A stretch of 64,000 nt of DNA from Candidatus Albibeggiatoa sp. nov. NOAA. GTDB taxonomy: Bacteria > Pseudomonadota > Gammaproteobacteria > Beggiatoales > Beggiatoaceae. The notes beneath the pieces were generated by a model. That model did no database searches. It was not told the origin of the DNA and saw nothing but the letters and a program-made list of their open reading frames with translations. Positions 36,689 through 46,933 of the stretch are shown piece by piece (positions within the stretch are counted from its first letter, which is position 1; each line of letters begins with the position of its first letter). The translations under genes were made by a program, and so were the position numbers. The stretch covers positions 124,001 through 188,000 of the forward strand of contig JAOXRS010000244.1 in the NCBI GenBank assembly GCA_025800385.1. Direction: 5' to 3'.

Positions 36689-37438
36689 TTAATAGCGATA
36701 AGGGTTATCTGGGCGACGAGGCGATTGTTGCCATGAAGCTAAACCAGAGGGAATAATAATGCTGCGAAAAATACGCTCCAATTGCATTTCTGTGATAAAG
36801 CTTCTTTTCAATTCAAAAAACTGACTATCTAAGGCATTGGTCATATGCTTGTAAAATTGAACATCCTTCGGATTGGCCTTAATATCTGAGGCAAACAGAA
36901 CATGAATTTTGACACGGCGTTTGATGGCCATTTCAATCACACGCTGACATTCTGTTTTGGCAGGTGAACCTGTAATCATAACAATGGATTTGCCTTTCTT
37001 AATATTACTCACCGCATATTCAATACCTGCGCATAACACCTCATTGTAATGTGTTTGAGACTGTAAAGTTTGGCTATTAGAAAGCTCAAAACTTTTATGT
37101 AAACAGTCTGAAATCTCATAAAAATTCTGGGTAATGCGACTGGAAACCGTATTATAAAGGCTAATAAATTCAATCAGCTTGGTCGTATGCTGACTGGGTG
37201 TCGTTTGTTTCAGGCGTGTACAAAAATTTTGAATATCATAATCAGTCAACTGATAGATACCACTAAAACTATTAACAAAATCATCAATTTTTCTTTGTGT
37301 CACATGCTCAGGGCTGAGTTCAGTGAGCACAGTTTCTAATGCATGGCTAATCAAGTATTTTTCTGATGTCACTAGCCATGAAGGGTCTACGAAAATAGTT
37401 AAATCTGAGCTTGGATTTTTATGAATTGGAACAGCCAC
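36689..37438 (-). CDS. Conserved hypothetical protein, possible VWA-like fold
   Basis: This is a 249-residue protein without signal or membrane segment. The layout IFVDPSWLV near the start, later KGKSIVMITGSPAK and RRVKIHVLFASDIKANP, and a final helix region resembles a von Willebrand A-like Rossmann fold (strand ending in D, later strand I-V-M-I-T-G, then K-I-H-V-L). The full DxSxS metal motif is not present (DPSW instead). This is structural inference only. Confidence 0.45.
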   Translation of the reverse strand: MAVPIHKNPSSDLTIFVDPSWLVTSEKYLISHALETVLTELSPEHVTQRKIDDFVNSFSGIYQLTDYDIQNFCTRLKQTTPSQHTTKLIEFISLYNTVSSRITQNFYEISDCLHKSFELSNSQTLQSQTHYNEVLCAGIEYAVSNIKKGKSIVMITGSPAKTECQRVIEMAIKRRVKIHVLFASDIKANPKDVQFYKHMTNALDSQFFELKRSFITEMQLERIFRSIIIPSGLASWQQSPRRPDNPYRY

Positions 37439-37676
37439 GTTTTATCCCCCTTTCATCCATATTTGACAAGCAATAATATTGTTGTGTAGGTCTATACCTA
37501 ATTAAGAGGGACAAATATGGGGAGTGTGTCAGCTTTTTATGAAAAAATATAAAATACTTGATGTATAACTACGATAATTATTATAAAACAAATGGTTATA
37601 AATTATGCTTTATGATGCGCTGATAATGCTATTTATTTACATTTCGATTATTAAAAGTCATTTTATCTCTGCTTTA

Positions 37677-38681
37677 TTAAGCATTCTTTAATTTCAATCG
37701 ATTAGCAATTTTTTGCAGTAAGCTTGATTTCACAGTTGTCTTTGCTTGAGAGTGAGCAGCTGTTGCTTGTTTCGGATTAATTATTACTAAATCCATTACC
37801 CAAATTGCATTAAAAAAACCGATCACAAAAGACTCTGGCAAGTTGGTTTGTTGTGCTGCCTGCTTTAAAGTTAGTGCTTTAGTTGTCATCAATGTGGTTA
37901 ATTGCATGTGCTCAGGTTCAAAATCCAAGCGGGAAAAATTTGGCCATACTTTAAGTTGTATAGGTGTGTCCATCGTGACATTGGGTGCAGCAATTTGGCT
38001 TTGTGAGAGATATAACGCCGTCGTCCATAGAATATTTTTAAGAGGGATAATGCGTTGGCCTTTTGCTAAAACCCCAAAGTCTGCGTGAGACAATTGTAAG
38101 CTATTAATACTCGTATTTAATAAGTGGGTGATCTTCCAAAGGGTTTCTTTTTTTGCTGACGTTGCAACCACATTATCAATACTATTTACAAATAGAGCCG
38201 AGTGCGGCGGACAGTAAATCTGCATCACTTTTTGGTTTTTTTGTGCTTCTAATAAAGTAAAGAATAAATTTTTATCAGGGCTAAACTCGGCTATTTGAGA
38301 CGGCTCTTTATTTAATAACTGACTTGAATTTTTTAGGTTACGTGGCGTATCAAGCTCTTCTTTAATATCAATTAATATATCTTTCACCGTTTGTACACGG
38401 ATGGGCTTATGTAAAAAGTGTTGATGGTGTAATTCCTCAACCATCTCACTAGAAATAAGCAACAATTGTGTTTGTTTTGATGGTTTAAATTCGGTAAAAA
38501 ATCTTTTTCCTTCAGGCTTATCGATATCAACAATCAGAACATTGCCACTACGATCATGCTCAGTTAATAGCTCTGTTTGAATTTGTGTTTTTGCGACCAG
38601 ACTTAAAGCTACTTTCAATACAGAATGGTCAGTATTTGTTAATTCAACTGGTGAAACTTTAAGTGTAGACATGGTGTTCAT
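37677..38681 (-). CDS. Hypothetical protein with pseudo-receiver-like N-terminus
   Basis: This is a 334-residue protein (ATG at 38681; a TTG lies one codon before). Residues ~45-110 look like a degenerate receiver: VLIVDIDKPEG in place of the phospho-acceptor strand, TQLLLISSE, and HFLHKPIRV with the Lys-Pro pair. The C-terminal part, with TLKQAAQQTNLPESFVIGFFNAIWVMDLV, resembles a small winged-helix-like domain used in gliding or GTPase-control proteins. No firm family. Its 5' leader contains a GC-rich hairpin (38773-38796). Confidence 0.4.
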   Translation of the reverse strand: MNTMSTLKVSPVELTNTDHSVLKVALSLVAKTQIQTELLTEHDRSGNVLIVDIDKPEGKRFFTEFKPSKQTQLLLISSEMVEELHHQHFLHKPIRVQTVKDILIDIKEELDTPRNLKNSSQLLNKEPSQIAEFSPDKNLFFTLLEAQKNQKVMQIYCPPHSALFVNSIDNVVATSAKKETLWKITHLLNTSINSLQLSHADFGVLAKGQRIIPLKNILWTTALYLSQSQIAAPNVTMDTPIQLKVWPNFSRLDFEPEHMQLTTLMTTKALTLKQAAQQTNLPESFVIGFFNAIWVMDLVIINPKQATAAHSQAKTTVKSSLLQKIANRLKLKNA

Positions 38682-39186
38682 CAAAGCCTATGGTGCGTTA
38701 TTATTATATATCTGGTCACTTTTGCGAATATCTATTGTAAAGCAACCCTTATGCCTAAGATGAGGTCTCAAACCGCCGCACCTCCTTTCTTTACATGACA
38801 TATATTTAACAGGGTTCTTAAAAAAATGACAGTTTCAATTGTTGCTAAAACCACAATTCTGAGTAGTTTAACCTACCTATTATATAGTTTCATAGTAATT
38901 TAGGCAGAAATGTGAAAATATTATAAATAAGCAGTATATTGAGAAATATAATACAAATGATATTATTTAATAATAAATGAGATAAATATATTTATTAATA
39001 GAGTGGATTAGATAAATCCCATTTGCAATATAAGTTGTTTGAGATAGAGAAATGATAATGGTTTATTTGGTATAACCCCACACAGATTATTATTTAATGA
39101 TGTTATGAGGTTAAAAAGGGGTAAATAATTTATTTTATAATAGCTTATCAGTTAAATACCCTCTTCAAAATACACTTAAACAAATA
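38682..39186. other. 505-bp AT-rich intergenic region
   Basis: It lies between mpl and the pseudo-receiver gene, both on the minus strand. The part near 38773-38796 is clearly GC-richer and can fold (minus strand GAGGT...ACCTC with a GCGGCGG loop), a possible structured leader for the downstream gene. The part from 38880 to 39150 is nearly all A and T with short direct repeats. No gene was recognised. Confidence 0.35.
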
Positions 39187-40530
39187 CTACAAAGCAGACA
39201 ACAAGCGTTGATGAATATTTTCAAAGCCACCATTGCTCATAATTAAGATATTGTCATTGGGTTGCTGGGTATTGACTAATTGTTCAATGATCTGTTGGGT
39301 ATTACGGCAAATATAAGCGTTTGGTAGTGCATCTGATACGGATTGTAACGACCATGTTAAATCTTCAGGTTGGTATAAATACACGGTATCTGCTGTTTTT
39401 AAAGAGGCTGCTAGCTGTTCCTTATGAATGCCCATTTTCATGGTATTGGAGCGCATTTCTAACACGGCGGTAATCGGTTGCGTGCCTACTTTCTGGCGTA
39501 ATGCTTCTATGGTTGCAGCAATAGCAGTCGGATGGTGGGCAAAATCATCATATATATTGATTTGATTCACTGTACCACGTAATTCTAAACGACGTTTAAC
39601 ATTACGAAAATCGGTTAAGGCTTCACAGGCTATGGCACTGGGTACACCTGCATGTCGGGCACTGGCAATCGCTGCTAACGCATTATGTGCATTGTGTAAA
39701 CCCACTACATCCCATTGAACCCGTCCTTGCAATTGCTGCTGAAAATACACTTCAAACTCAGAGTAATCCGCTTGATGCTCTCCAATCTGCCAATCACTAT
39801 TGTCACTGGCAAAAGTTTCGCGCTGACTCCAAGGCTCTTTATCTAAAACTTGCTGAATCGTTTCAACAGGTGGATACACGATTAAACCCGATTGCGGAAT
39901 AATACGTAAAAAATGTTGGAACTGACGTTGAATCGCTGCTAAATCAGGGAAAATGTCTGCATGGTCAAATTCCAAATTATTTAAAATAGCTGTTCTAGCT
40001 GGATAATGAACGAATTTAGAACGTTTATCAAAAAAGGCTGTATCGTATTCATCGGCTTCGATGACAAAAAAAGGACTGTCTGTTAAACGCGCCGATACAC
40101 CAAAGTTTTCAGGAATCCCGCCAATCAGAAAACTTGGATTTAAATTGCCATATTCTAAAATCCAGGCGAGCAAACTACTGGTTGTCGTTTTTCCATGTGT
40201 ACCTGCAACCGCTAAACACCAACGTTGGCGTAATACATTTTCTGATAACCATTGCGCGGCAGACATGTAAGGAATATTGTGCTCTAAGATATATTCTACA
40301 GCAGGATTGCCACGGGATAGCGCATTACCAATAATCACACAATCAGGCGCGGGCTTAAGCTGTTCAGGCTCATAACCTTCGAAATAAGTGATATTTTGCT
40401 CGGTCAATTGGGTGCTCATCGGCGGATAAATCGCTTTATCTGAACCAGTGACTTTATGACCAAGCTGTTGCGCAATCACGGCAATACCCGCCATAAACGT
40501 GCCGCCAACGCCTAAAATATGAATGTGCAT
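39187..40530 (-). CDS. mpl: UDP-N-acetylmuramate:L-alanyl-gamma-D-glutamyl-meso-diaminopimelate ligase
   Basis: This 447-residue Mur-ligase family enzyme re-attaches recycled murein tripeptide to UDP-MurNAc in the cytoplasm. It has the N-terminal HILGVGGTFMAGIA, P-loop GTHGKTTTSS, EADEYDTAFFDKRSKF typical of Mpl, NLEFDHADIF, and the C-terminal YDDFAHHPTAI. Length is normal. Its ATG overlaps the stop of the upstream small membrane protein gene by one base. Confidence 0.93.
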   Translation of the reverse strand: MHIHILGVGGTFMAGIAVIAQQLGHKVTGSDKAIYPPMSTQLTEQNITYFEGYEPEQLKPAPDCVIIGNALSRGNPAVEYILEHNIPYMSAAQWLSENVLRQRWCLAVAGTHGKTTTSSLLAWILEYGNLNPSFLIGGIPENFGVSARLTDSPFFVIEADEYDTAFFDKRSKFVHYPARTAILNNLEFDHADIFPDLAAIQRQFQHFLRIIPQSGLIVYPPVETIQQVLDKEPWSQRETFASDNSDWQIGEHQADYSEFEVYFQQQLQGRVQWDVVGLHNAHNALAAIASARHAGVPSAIACEALTDFRNVKRRLELRGTVNQINIYDDFAHHPTAIAATIEALRQKVGTQPITAVLEMRSNTMKMGIHKEQLAASLKTADTVYLYQPEDLTWSLQSVSDALPNAYICRNTQQIIEQLVNTQQPNDNILIMSNGGFENIHQRLLSAL

Positions 40531-41078
40531 TATTGTGTAATTACTTCTGGTAATGGAGTTGGGAAAAGGGTTTGCAGAATAATAATGGTGACGAGCAAAT
40601 AAATAAAGGTAATTACAAAGCCAACAAAAAACTCAGTTGATAACGCATGACGCAAAATATGCGCGTAAATGGTTAGATTCCAGCTGACGAGTAAGATTGC
40701 TAGGATTTGAGTTAAACCAATGTCGATCCCTGCTGATTTAAAATATAACTCTAGGATTAATATAGGGATTGCAATGAGATGAAAAAACACGTCAATACCC
40801 ATAATTGCGGTTAATGTTTGCAAGGTTCTTGCATAAAATCCTGTCATATAAAGCAAACTAAATGTGAGAAAAAAAGTAATGCCAACTTCCACAAATGTTT
40901 GTAAAATAGCCTTTAGAATAGGAATTTCAAAGATAATCGGGATAATTGTAGATATGCACATATAGGTTGCTGTGACCAGTAGCAAGAACGCCCGTGAACT
41001 GGGCAAATCCTGAGGGCCTAATTCCAGCCTGCAGATTTTAAAGAATGTATGTGCAATAACATAAAGTGTTTGTAACAT
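40530..41078 (-). CDS. Multipass membrane protein, Yip1-like, upstream of mpl
   Basis: This is a 182-residue protein with five hydrophobic segments and almost no polar loops. The N-terminus (VIAHTFFKICRLELGPQDLPSS) precedes the first membrane segment, as in small YIP1/DUF-type membrane proteins of gammaproteobacteria. It is coupled to mpl by a TAATG overlap, so a cell-envelope role is plausible. Function unknown. Confidence 0.5.
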   Translation of the reverse strand: MLQTLYVIAHTFFKICRLELGPQDLPSSRAFLLLVTATYMCISTIIPIIFEIPILKAILQTFVEVGITFFLTFSLLYMTGFYARTLQTLTAIMGIDVFFHLIAIPILILELYFKSAGIDIGLTQILAILLVSWNLTIYAHILRHALSTEFFVGFVITFIYLLVTIIILQTLFPTPLPEVITQ

Positions 41079-41254
41079 AGATGTTGTCAGTTTTTATTGT
41101 GTTCTTGAAAGCAATATTTTAGCGATAGCCCTTGATTTCAATACACCATATCATAACTATTAGCCTAATTTAAACTTAAAACGCTAGCAGCAGTTATCCA
41201 TAAGATTTATAATACTGTTAAATTTACTTTTGGGAAAAAGCGATAGGAAAGAAT

Positions 41255-41911
41255 ATGCCGCAATTCAATTATGAGCAAGCACGTTTTAACATGGTAGAGC
41301 AACAAATTCGCCCTTGGGAAGTGCTTAACCAGAGCGTATTAGATGTTATGGCGGAAGTGCCTCGTGAAAAGTTTGTCCCTGCTGAATATCAAGCGTTAGC
41401 ATTTGCTGATGTGGAAATTCCATTAGGTCATGACCAAGTGATGATGTTCCCTCGTTTAGAAGCGCGGTTGTTACAAAGTCTCTCTATCAAGCCAACTGAT
41501 CGTGTATTGGAAATCGGTACAGGTAGTGGTTATTTAACTGCATTATTAGCGAAATTAGCTGAACATGTTGATAGTGTTGATATTCACGAAGATTTCATCA
41601 AGCAAGCTGAGAAAAAATTAGCGGGTTTTGATAATGTCTCTTTAAGTGTGGGTAATGCTGCACAAGGTTGGAAAACAGATATTCAATATGATGTCATCGT
41701 GTTAACTGGCTCTATTCCTGTATTGTCTTCACACTTCAAAGCGCAATTAAAACCAAATGGTCGTTTATTCGCAATTGTTGGCCAAGACCCTATCATGGAA
41801 GCTTTAGTTGTGACACGTTATAGCGATACAGAATGGCAAGTTGACAGCTTATTTGAAACATCAGTTGCAGAATTAGAAGGCGTTGCACAGCCTGCACAAT
41901 TCGTATTATAA
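41255..41911 (+). CDS. Protein-L-isoaspartate O-methyltransferase family protein
   Basis: This is a 218-residue SAM-dependent methyltransferase. Its N-terminal MVEQQIRPWEVLNQ, PREKFVPAEYQALAFADVEIPLG and motif I VLEIGTGSGYLTALLA match the PIMT group. The canonical PIMT has substrate-loop residues of the form TISQP; here that stretch is GHDQVMMFP, as in the diverged PIMT-like proteins of gammaproteobacteria. It may repair isoaspartate or do another methylation. It stands alone, divergent from the mpl pair. Confidence 0.8.
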   Translation: MPQFNYEQARFNMVEQQIRPWEVLNQSVLDVMAEVPREKFVPAEYQALAFADVEIPLGHDQVMMFPRLEARLLQSLSIKPTDRVLEIGTGSGYLTALLAKLAEHVDSVDIHEDFIKQAEKKLAGFDNVSLSVGNAAQGWKTDIQYDVIVLTGSIPVLSSHFKAQLKPNGRLFAIVGQDPIMEALVVTRYSDTEWQVDSLFETSVAELEGVAQPAQFVL

Positions 41912-42153
41912 GATTCAAGTAGGCGAGCGTGTACCAATAACGTATCTCTGAAGTTGCTGGCAATCCTAAAACCTTAAAATTTACAATAATTGATAATGTG
42001 ATAGGTTTGTCAGTTTCAAATGTGTACCCCAAGCTTATTATCTAAAAAAACATACCAGTTTTACCTTATTTCACAGTAACATACTATCCTACTGCAATAT
42101 AATATTGCTTCACCGATTTCTCTTGTTTTAACCTGTTCCCTGATAACAAATAT

Positions 42154-43470
42154 ATGAATATACCTAAAGTTGGCTTTATTTCTCTAGGCTGTCCCAAAGC
42201 AACTGTCGACTCTGAGCGGATTTTGACGCAATTACGCGCAGAGGGTTACCAGATTGTTCCTGAATATGATGAGGCACAATTAGTTGTTGTGAATACCTGT
42301 GGCTTTATCGACGAGGCGGTGGCAGAGTCTTTAGAAACCATTCAAGAAGCGATTGAAGAAAATGGCCATGTGATTGTCACAGGGTGTTTAGGTGCAAAAC
42401 AGGAATTGATTAAACAGCACTGTCCTAAAGTGTTAGCGATTACTGGCCCTGACAGTTTGGATGAGGTGATGGCAGCAGTGCATAAAGTATTGCCACCTGA
42501 GCATGATCCGCATGTGGACTTAGTGCCTTTGGGCGGTATTAAGCTTACGCCGCGTCATTATGCTTATATTAAAATTGCTGAAGGCTGTAATCAAAAATGT
42601 AGCTTCTGTATTATCCCGTCAATGCGCGGGAAATTAAACAGTAGACCAATCGGTGATGTGTTAGAAGAATCCAGTAAATTAGTGCAAGCAGGTGTCAGAG
42701 AATTATTATTAGTCTCACAAGATACCGCAGCATACGGAGTCGACAGCAAGTATCAATTAGAATTCTGGCAGGGCAAACCTTTAAAACGCCGTTTAACTGA
42801 ATTGTTACGTGAAATGGGGCAGCTCGATGCATGGATTCGTTTGCATTATGTCTATCCCTATCCTCACGTTGATCAACTGGTTGAGTTAATGGCGGAAGGT
42901 TTGGTATTGCCTTATTTAGATGTGCCGTTACAACATATCAGTCATCCCGTGTTAAAAAATATGCGTCGCCCCGCAGATAGTGAAAATGTGATGCAGCGTA
43001 TTGCGCATTGGCGTTCAATCTGTCCTGATTTGGTGATTCGTAGCACGTTTATTGTTGGTTTCCCCGGAGAAACAGAAGATGATTTTCAGCAACTTTTAGA
43101 TTTCTTAGATCAGACTGAATTAGACCGTGTTGGTGTATTCCCGTATTCTCCTGTGGAAGGTGCAACGGCGAATGATTTACCTAATCCTGTTGAGGAAGAG
43201 GAAAAAATCGAACGTTTAGAGCAATTGATGGCGTTACAAGCCGATGTCAGTCGCGATAAATTGCAAAAACGGATTGGTCGACAAGAAAAAGTATTAATCG
43301 ATGCGGTGACAGAAGATGTGATTGTTGCACGTAGTGCGGCGGAAGCCCCTGAAATTGACGGACAAATTTTTGTTCAAAATCCTGCGCCACATGCGTTAAA
43401 AACGGGGGACTTTACGGAAATCAAAATCATTGATGCAGATGAGCATGATCTTTACGCCGAACTTGTTTGA
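42154..43470 (+). CDS. rimO: Ribosomal protein S12 methylthiotransferase RimO
   Basis: This is a 438-residue radical-SAM enzyme that adds a methylthio group to the aspartate of ribosomal protein S12. The N-terminal cluster cysteines are in [17 protein letters not shown] and TGCLGAKQ; the radical-SAM cluster is [17 protein letters not shown] and the C-terminal TRAM domain ([11 protein letters not shown]...GDFTEIKI) follow. Length is normal. It is convergent with ispG. Confidence 0.95.
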   Translation: MNIPKVGFISLGCPKATVDSERILTQLRAEGYQIVPEYDEAQLVVVNTCGFIDEAVAESLETIQEAIEENGHVIVTGCLGAKQELIKQHCPKVLAITGPDSLDEVMAAVHKVLPPEHDPHVDLVPLGGIKLTPRHYAYIKIAEGCNQKCSFCIIPSMRGKLNSRPIGDVLEESSKLVQAGVRELLLVSQDTAAYGVDSKYQLEFWQGKPLKRRLTELLREMGQLDAWIRLHYVYPYPHVDQLVELMAEGLVLPYLDVPLQHISHPVLKNMRRPADSENVMQRIAHWRSICPDLVIRSTFIVGFPGETEDDFQQLLDFLDQTELDRVGVFPYSPVEGATANDLPNPVEEEEKIERLEQLMALQADVSRDKLQKRIGRQEKVLIDAVTEDVIVARSAAEAPEIDGQIFVQNPAPHALKTGDFTEIKIIDADEHDLYAELV

Positions 43471-43488
43471 TCTGCTTTAAATAGTTGA

Positions 43489-43523
43489 TAGCTCGCTCTA
43501 AACATAATTGATAGAACGAGCTA
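43489..43523. terminator. Stem-loop between convergent rimO and ispG
   Basis: TAGCTCGCTCTA (43489-43500) pairs with TAGAACGAGCTA (43512-43523) with one mismatch, giving an 11-base-pair stem around an 11-base loop. The T-run is poor on both sides; probably a shared terminator. Confidence 0.5.
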
Positions 43524-43530
43524 TAACAGT

Positions 43531-44619
43531 TTAGTCTTGTTGTCTGGCTGCTAATTGTTCACGAATATTTTTCTCTAATTCGTCTAGCAGTTGTTCATTT
43601 TGTACTTTGTGGTGGGGTTTGCCATCGATGTACATTAAGTTATTCGGTGTACCACCTGTAAGGCCAACTTGTACTTCTTTGGCTTCTCCCGGACCATTAA
43701 CAATACAACCAATCACCGCCACATCAATCGGCTCAATAATATCTTCTAAACGGTTTTCTAATTCATTCACGGTTTTAATCACATCAAAATTTTGTCGTGA
43801 ACAAGAAGGGCAAGCGACTAAATTTACACCTTTTTGACGCAAATGTAGACTTTTCAAAATATCAAACCCGACTTTAATTTCTTGCACAGGGTCGGCGGCT
43901 AAAGACACACGAATTGTATCGCCGATGCCTTCCATCAATAACATGCCTAAACCGATTGCAGATTTCACCGTACCAGAACGGAATCCACCCGCTTCAGTAA
44001 TGCCAAGATGTAACGGTTGTTCAATTTGATCGGCTAATTTGCGATATGCCATCACCGTCATGAAAATTTCAGATGCTTTCAAACTAATTTTAAAGTCAGG
44101 AAAATCTAATTTATCTAAAATATCGATATGTCGTAACGCAGATTCTACAAGTGCATCAGAAGTGGGTTCGCCATATTTTTTCTGCAAATCTTTTTCTAAC
44201 GAGCCCGCATTCACACCAATTCGAATCGGAATATTTTTATCTCTGGCTGAATCCACTACGGCGCGTACACGGTCTTCACGCCCAATATTTCCGGGGTTAA
44301 TCCGTAAACAGTCCACGCCTAATTCCGCAACCCGCAACGCAATTTTATAATCAAAGTGAATGTCGGCCACTAATGGAATATCAACCAATTTCTTGATTTT
44401 GCCGAATGCTTCTGCTGCATCTTGGGTGGGCACAGAAACCCGCACAATATCCGCCCCTGCTTTTTGAATCGCTTGAATCTGGGCAACCGTCGCGTCAACA
44501 TCACAAGTATCGGTATTGGTCATACTTTGTACGGCAATTGGGGCATCACCGCCAACTGGTACATTACCCACATAAATTTGACGAGTTGGGCGACGTTTAA
44601 TTGTGATTTCTTTACGCAT
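43531..44619 (-). CDS. ispG: 4-hydroxy-3-methylbut-2-en-1-yl diphosphate synthase IspG
   Basis: This is a 362-residue enzyme of the MEP isoprenoid pathway, converting MEcPP to HMBPP with a [4Fe-4S] cluster. It has [19 protein letters not shown] at the start, [14 protein letters not shown], cluster cysteines in ACPSCSR and [11 protein letters not shown], and a normal length. The ATG at 44619 is preferred; a TTG four codons earlier has no ribosome site. It is divergent from cyaY. Confidence 0.95.
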   Translation of the reverse strand: MRKEITIKRRPTRQIYVGNVPVGGDAPIAVQSMTNTDTCDVDATVAQIQAIQKAGADIVRVSVPTQDAAEAFGKIKKLVDIPLVADIHFDYKIALRVAELGVDCLRINPGNIGREDRVRAVVDSARDKNIPIRIGVNAGSLEKDLQKKYGEPTSDALVESALRHIDILDKLDFPDFKISLKASEIFMTVMAYRKLADQIEQPLHLGITEAGGFRSGTVKSAIGLGMLLMEGIGDTIRVSLAADPVQEIKVGFDILKSLHLRQKGVNLVACPSCSRQNFDVIKTVNELENRLEDIIEPIDVAVIGCIVNGPGEAKEVQVGLTGGTPNNLMYIDGKPHHKVQNEQLLDELEKNIREQLAARQQD

Positions 44620-44841
44620 AGTATGGTACAACCTGAAAATAATTTTAGCCTGCTATTTTACAATACTTCAGGCTGAATAAAGCACACATTATATTTCATG
44701 AATTTATTCGCCTCGCCATTCATATGCCCTCAACCCCGAATAACAAAATAAATAGCTTTGGATCAAAACAATACTTGATTCTTCTCGTACATTAATAATT
44801 CTTTTTGAGTACAATAAGACTTTTTTATTGAGAATGTGGCC

Positions 44842-45162
44842 ATGAATGATACCGAATATCATCAATTAGCAGATCAAACCATATTTCAAATTGAAGAGCT
44901 GCTAGATGAACTCGAAACGGAAACCGATATTGATTATGAAAATGCGGGCGGCGTATTGACCTTAGTCTTTGAAAATAAAACCCAAGTGATTATCAATAAG
45001 CAACCACCTGTGCATGAAATCTGGGTAGCGGCAAAATCAGGCGGTTTTCATCTGAAATATAAAGATGGCGCATGGCAAAGCTCAACAGAAGAATTATTTA
45101 GTTTATTGTCTCGTGTTTGCACGGAACAAGCTGGCGAAACTATTACATTGAGTAACAAATAA
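44842..45162 (+). CDS. cyaY: Frataxin homolog CyaY
   Basis: This is a 106-residue protein with the CyaY pattern: MNDTEYHQLADQTI start, acidic helix EELLDELETETDIDYEN, then GGVLTLVF...QVIINKQPPVHEIWVAAKSGGFHL. It binds iron and regulates iron-sulfur cluster assembly on IscU. The ATG at 44842 is preferred over a GTG two codons before. Its stop overlaps the start of the next gene by one base (TAATG). Confidence 0.93.
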   Translation: MNDTEYHQLADQTIFQIEELLDELETETDIDYENAGGVLTLVFENKTQVIINKQPPVHEIWVAAKSGGFHLKYKDGAWQSSTEELFSLLSRVCTEQAGETITLSNK

Positions 45163-45818
45163 TGGATGCAATTATTGTCGAACCGCCTAAGCAGGCAACA
45201 GCGAGTGTGATTTGGTTACATGGATTGGGTGCAAATGGAAACGATTTTGAACCCATCGTGCCAGAATTGCCTAGCGAGATCACTCAGTCTACCCGCTTTG
45301 TTTTCCCTAATGCCCCAATGCGCCCAATTACGATTAATGGCGGCATGGTGATGCGGGGTTGGTATGATATTGAAGCAATGGATTTAACCCAACGCCAAGA
45401 CATTACTGGCACAAAGGATTCTCAGCAACTTGTTGATAATTTCATCGGCCAAGAAATGGACATGGGCATTGCATCGGATAAGATTATTTTAGCGGGCTTT
45501 TCCCAAGGTGGGGCAATCGCTTTATACGCGGGTTTACGTTCTGCGCATAAATTAGCGGGTATCATGGCTTTATCTACCTATTTACCATTTGCTGATAGCC
45601 TGCCAGAAGAACGCCATCCTGCAAATAACGACACATCTATTTTTTACGGTCATGGTGATTTTGATCCCGTGATTCCTGTGGCGCAAGGTGAACAAAGTTA
45701 TCGCTTACTAAGCACTTTAGGCTACCAAGTTGCATGGCACAATTATGCGATGGAGCACAGTGTTTATCCAGAAGAAATAAAAGACATTGGTCAGTGGTTG
45801 GTTAAATGCTTGAGTTAA
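45162..45818 (+). CDS. Phospholipase/carboxylesterase family alpha/beta hydrolase
   Basis: This is a 218-residue serine hydrolase. The oxyanion region is IWLHGLGANGNDF, the nucleophile elbow GFSQGG holds the catalytic Ser, the acid is in GHGDFDPVIP, and the His is in YAMEHSVYPEE. This is the usual bacterial carboxylesterase/acyl-protein-thioesterase-like family, acting on short esters. It is translationally coupled to cyaY; the pairing may be accidental. Confidence 0.9.
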   Translation: MDAIIVEPPKQATASVIWLHGLGANGNDFEPIVPELPSEITQSTRFVFPNAPMRPITINGGMVMRGWYDIEAMDLTQRQDITGTKDSQQLVDNFIGQEMDMGIASDKIILAGFSQGGAIALYAGLRSAHKLAGIMALSTYLPFADSLPEERHPANNDTSIFYGHGDFDPVIPVAQGEQSYRLLSTLGYQVAWHNYAMEHSVYPEEIKDIGQWLVKCLS

Positions 45819-45894
45819 TTATTGGCGCGTTCAAACTGAATATGCCTGTATTTCTCAAATATTTAATGTTTATTCTCTAAAATGATATTTAGCT

Positions 45895-45922
45895 GTTCAC
45901 TGATAACTGTTCACTGATAACT
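45895..45922. repeat. Tandem 14-bp repeat upstream of galU
   Basis: GTTCACTGATAACT occurs twice in exact tandem (45895-45908 and 45909-45922), ending 16 bases before the galU start codon. The GATAACT part contains the TAACTGA-type core when read into the next bases, so it belongs to the same repeat family as the array at 58879. Confidence 0.7.
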
Positions 45923-45938
45923 GAAAAGCGAGATTTTC

Positions 45939-46865
45939 ATGGAAAAAGTACAAAAACCTGTTCGTAAGGCCGTTTTTCCTGTAGCAGGCTTAGGTACACG
46001 ATTCTTACCTGCAACCAAAGCCAGTCCTAAAGAAATGTTGCCAATTGTCGACAAGCCTTTAATCCAATATGCAGCGGAAGAAGCGGTTGCGGCAGGTATC
46101 GATCAATTGATTTTTGTGACTAGCAGTAGTAAGCGTTCGTTAGAAGATCATTTTGATAAAAATCAGGAATTAGAGGATGAATTAACTCGCCGTGGTAAAT
46201 ATGACTTATTGTCGATGGCGAAAAATATTGTACCTGATGGCGTGTCGTGCATTTATATTCGTCAGCCTGAGGCTTTGGGTTTAGGCCATGCGGTGTTATG
46301 TGCAAAACCTGTGGTAGGTGATGAGCCGTTTGCAGTGATTTTAGCGGACGATTTGATTGATGGTAAAGAGTATCCTTGTTTAACTCAAATGGTACATATC
46401 TTTGAAAAACAAAAAGGTAGCGTAATCGCTGTTGAGGAAGTACCCAAACAAGATACTGCGCGTTATGGCATCATCGAGCCGAGCACTTTATATGAGGGTT
46501 TGCACGGGGTACAAAGCATTGTTGAAAAGCCATCACCAGAAAAAGCCCCATCAAACTTAGCGGTTGTAGGTCGTTATTTACTGACACCGTCGATTTTCAA
46601 ATATTTGGAAACGATTGGGCGCGGGGCTGGCGGCGAAATCCAATTGACTGATGCGATTGCAGGCTTATTAGCTGAAGAGCATATTTTTGGCTATGAATTC
46701 AATGGTACACGTTATGATTGCGGTAGCAAGATTGGTTATTTGCAAGCAACGGTGAATTACGCTTTGCAGCATCCTAATTTGCGTGAGTCATTTAGAGACT
46801 ATTTAAAACAAGTACATAACGATCATTTAGCCGATGATTTGGGCAGTTTGCCTTGTCGTAAATAA
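45939..46865 (+). CDS. galU: UTP-glucose-1-phosphate uridylyltransferase GalU
   Basis: This is a 308-residue enzyme that makes UDP-glucose for polysaccharide and envelope synthesis. It has the nucleotide-binding VFPVAGLGTRFLPATKASPKEMLPI, the VDKPLIQYA motif, the FAVILADDLID metal site, and IVEKP. The C-terminal NYALQHPNLRESFRDYL is typical. A tandem repeat lies between it and the preceding esterase gene. Confidence 0.95.
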   Translation: MEKVQKPVRKAVFPVAGLGTRFLPATKASPKEMLPIVDKPLIQYAAEEAVAAGIDQLIFVTSSSKRSLEDHFDKNQELEDELTRRGKYDLLSMAKNIVPDGVSCIYIRQPEALGLGHAVLCAKPVVGDEPFAVILADDLIDGKEYPCLTQMVHIFEKQKGSVIAVEEVPKQDTARYGIIEPSTLYEGLHGVQSIVEKPSPEKAPSNLAVVGRYLLTPSIFKYLETIGRGAGGEIQLTDAIAGLLAEEHIFGYEFNGTRYDCGSKIGYLQATVNYALQHPNLRESFRDYLKQVHNDHLADDLGSLPCRK

Positions 46866-46933
46866 TTAGTATTCCTTTATCACGTGGGGTAGTCGGTTTG
46901 GGCTATCCTACGATCTTTGCAGAATTATCCATC

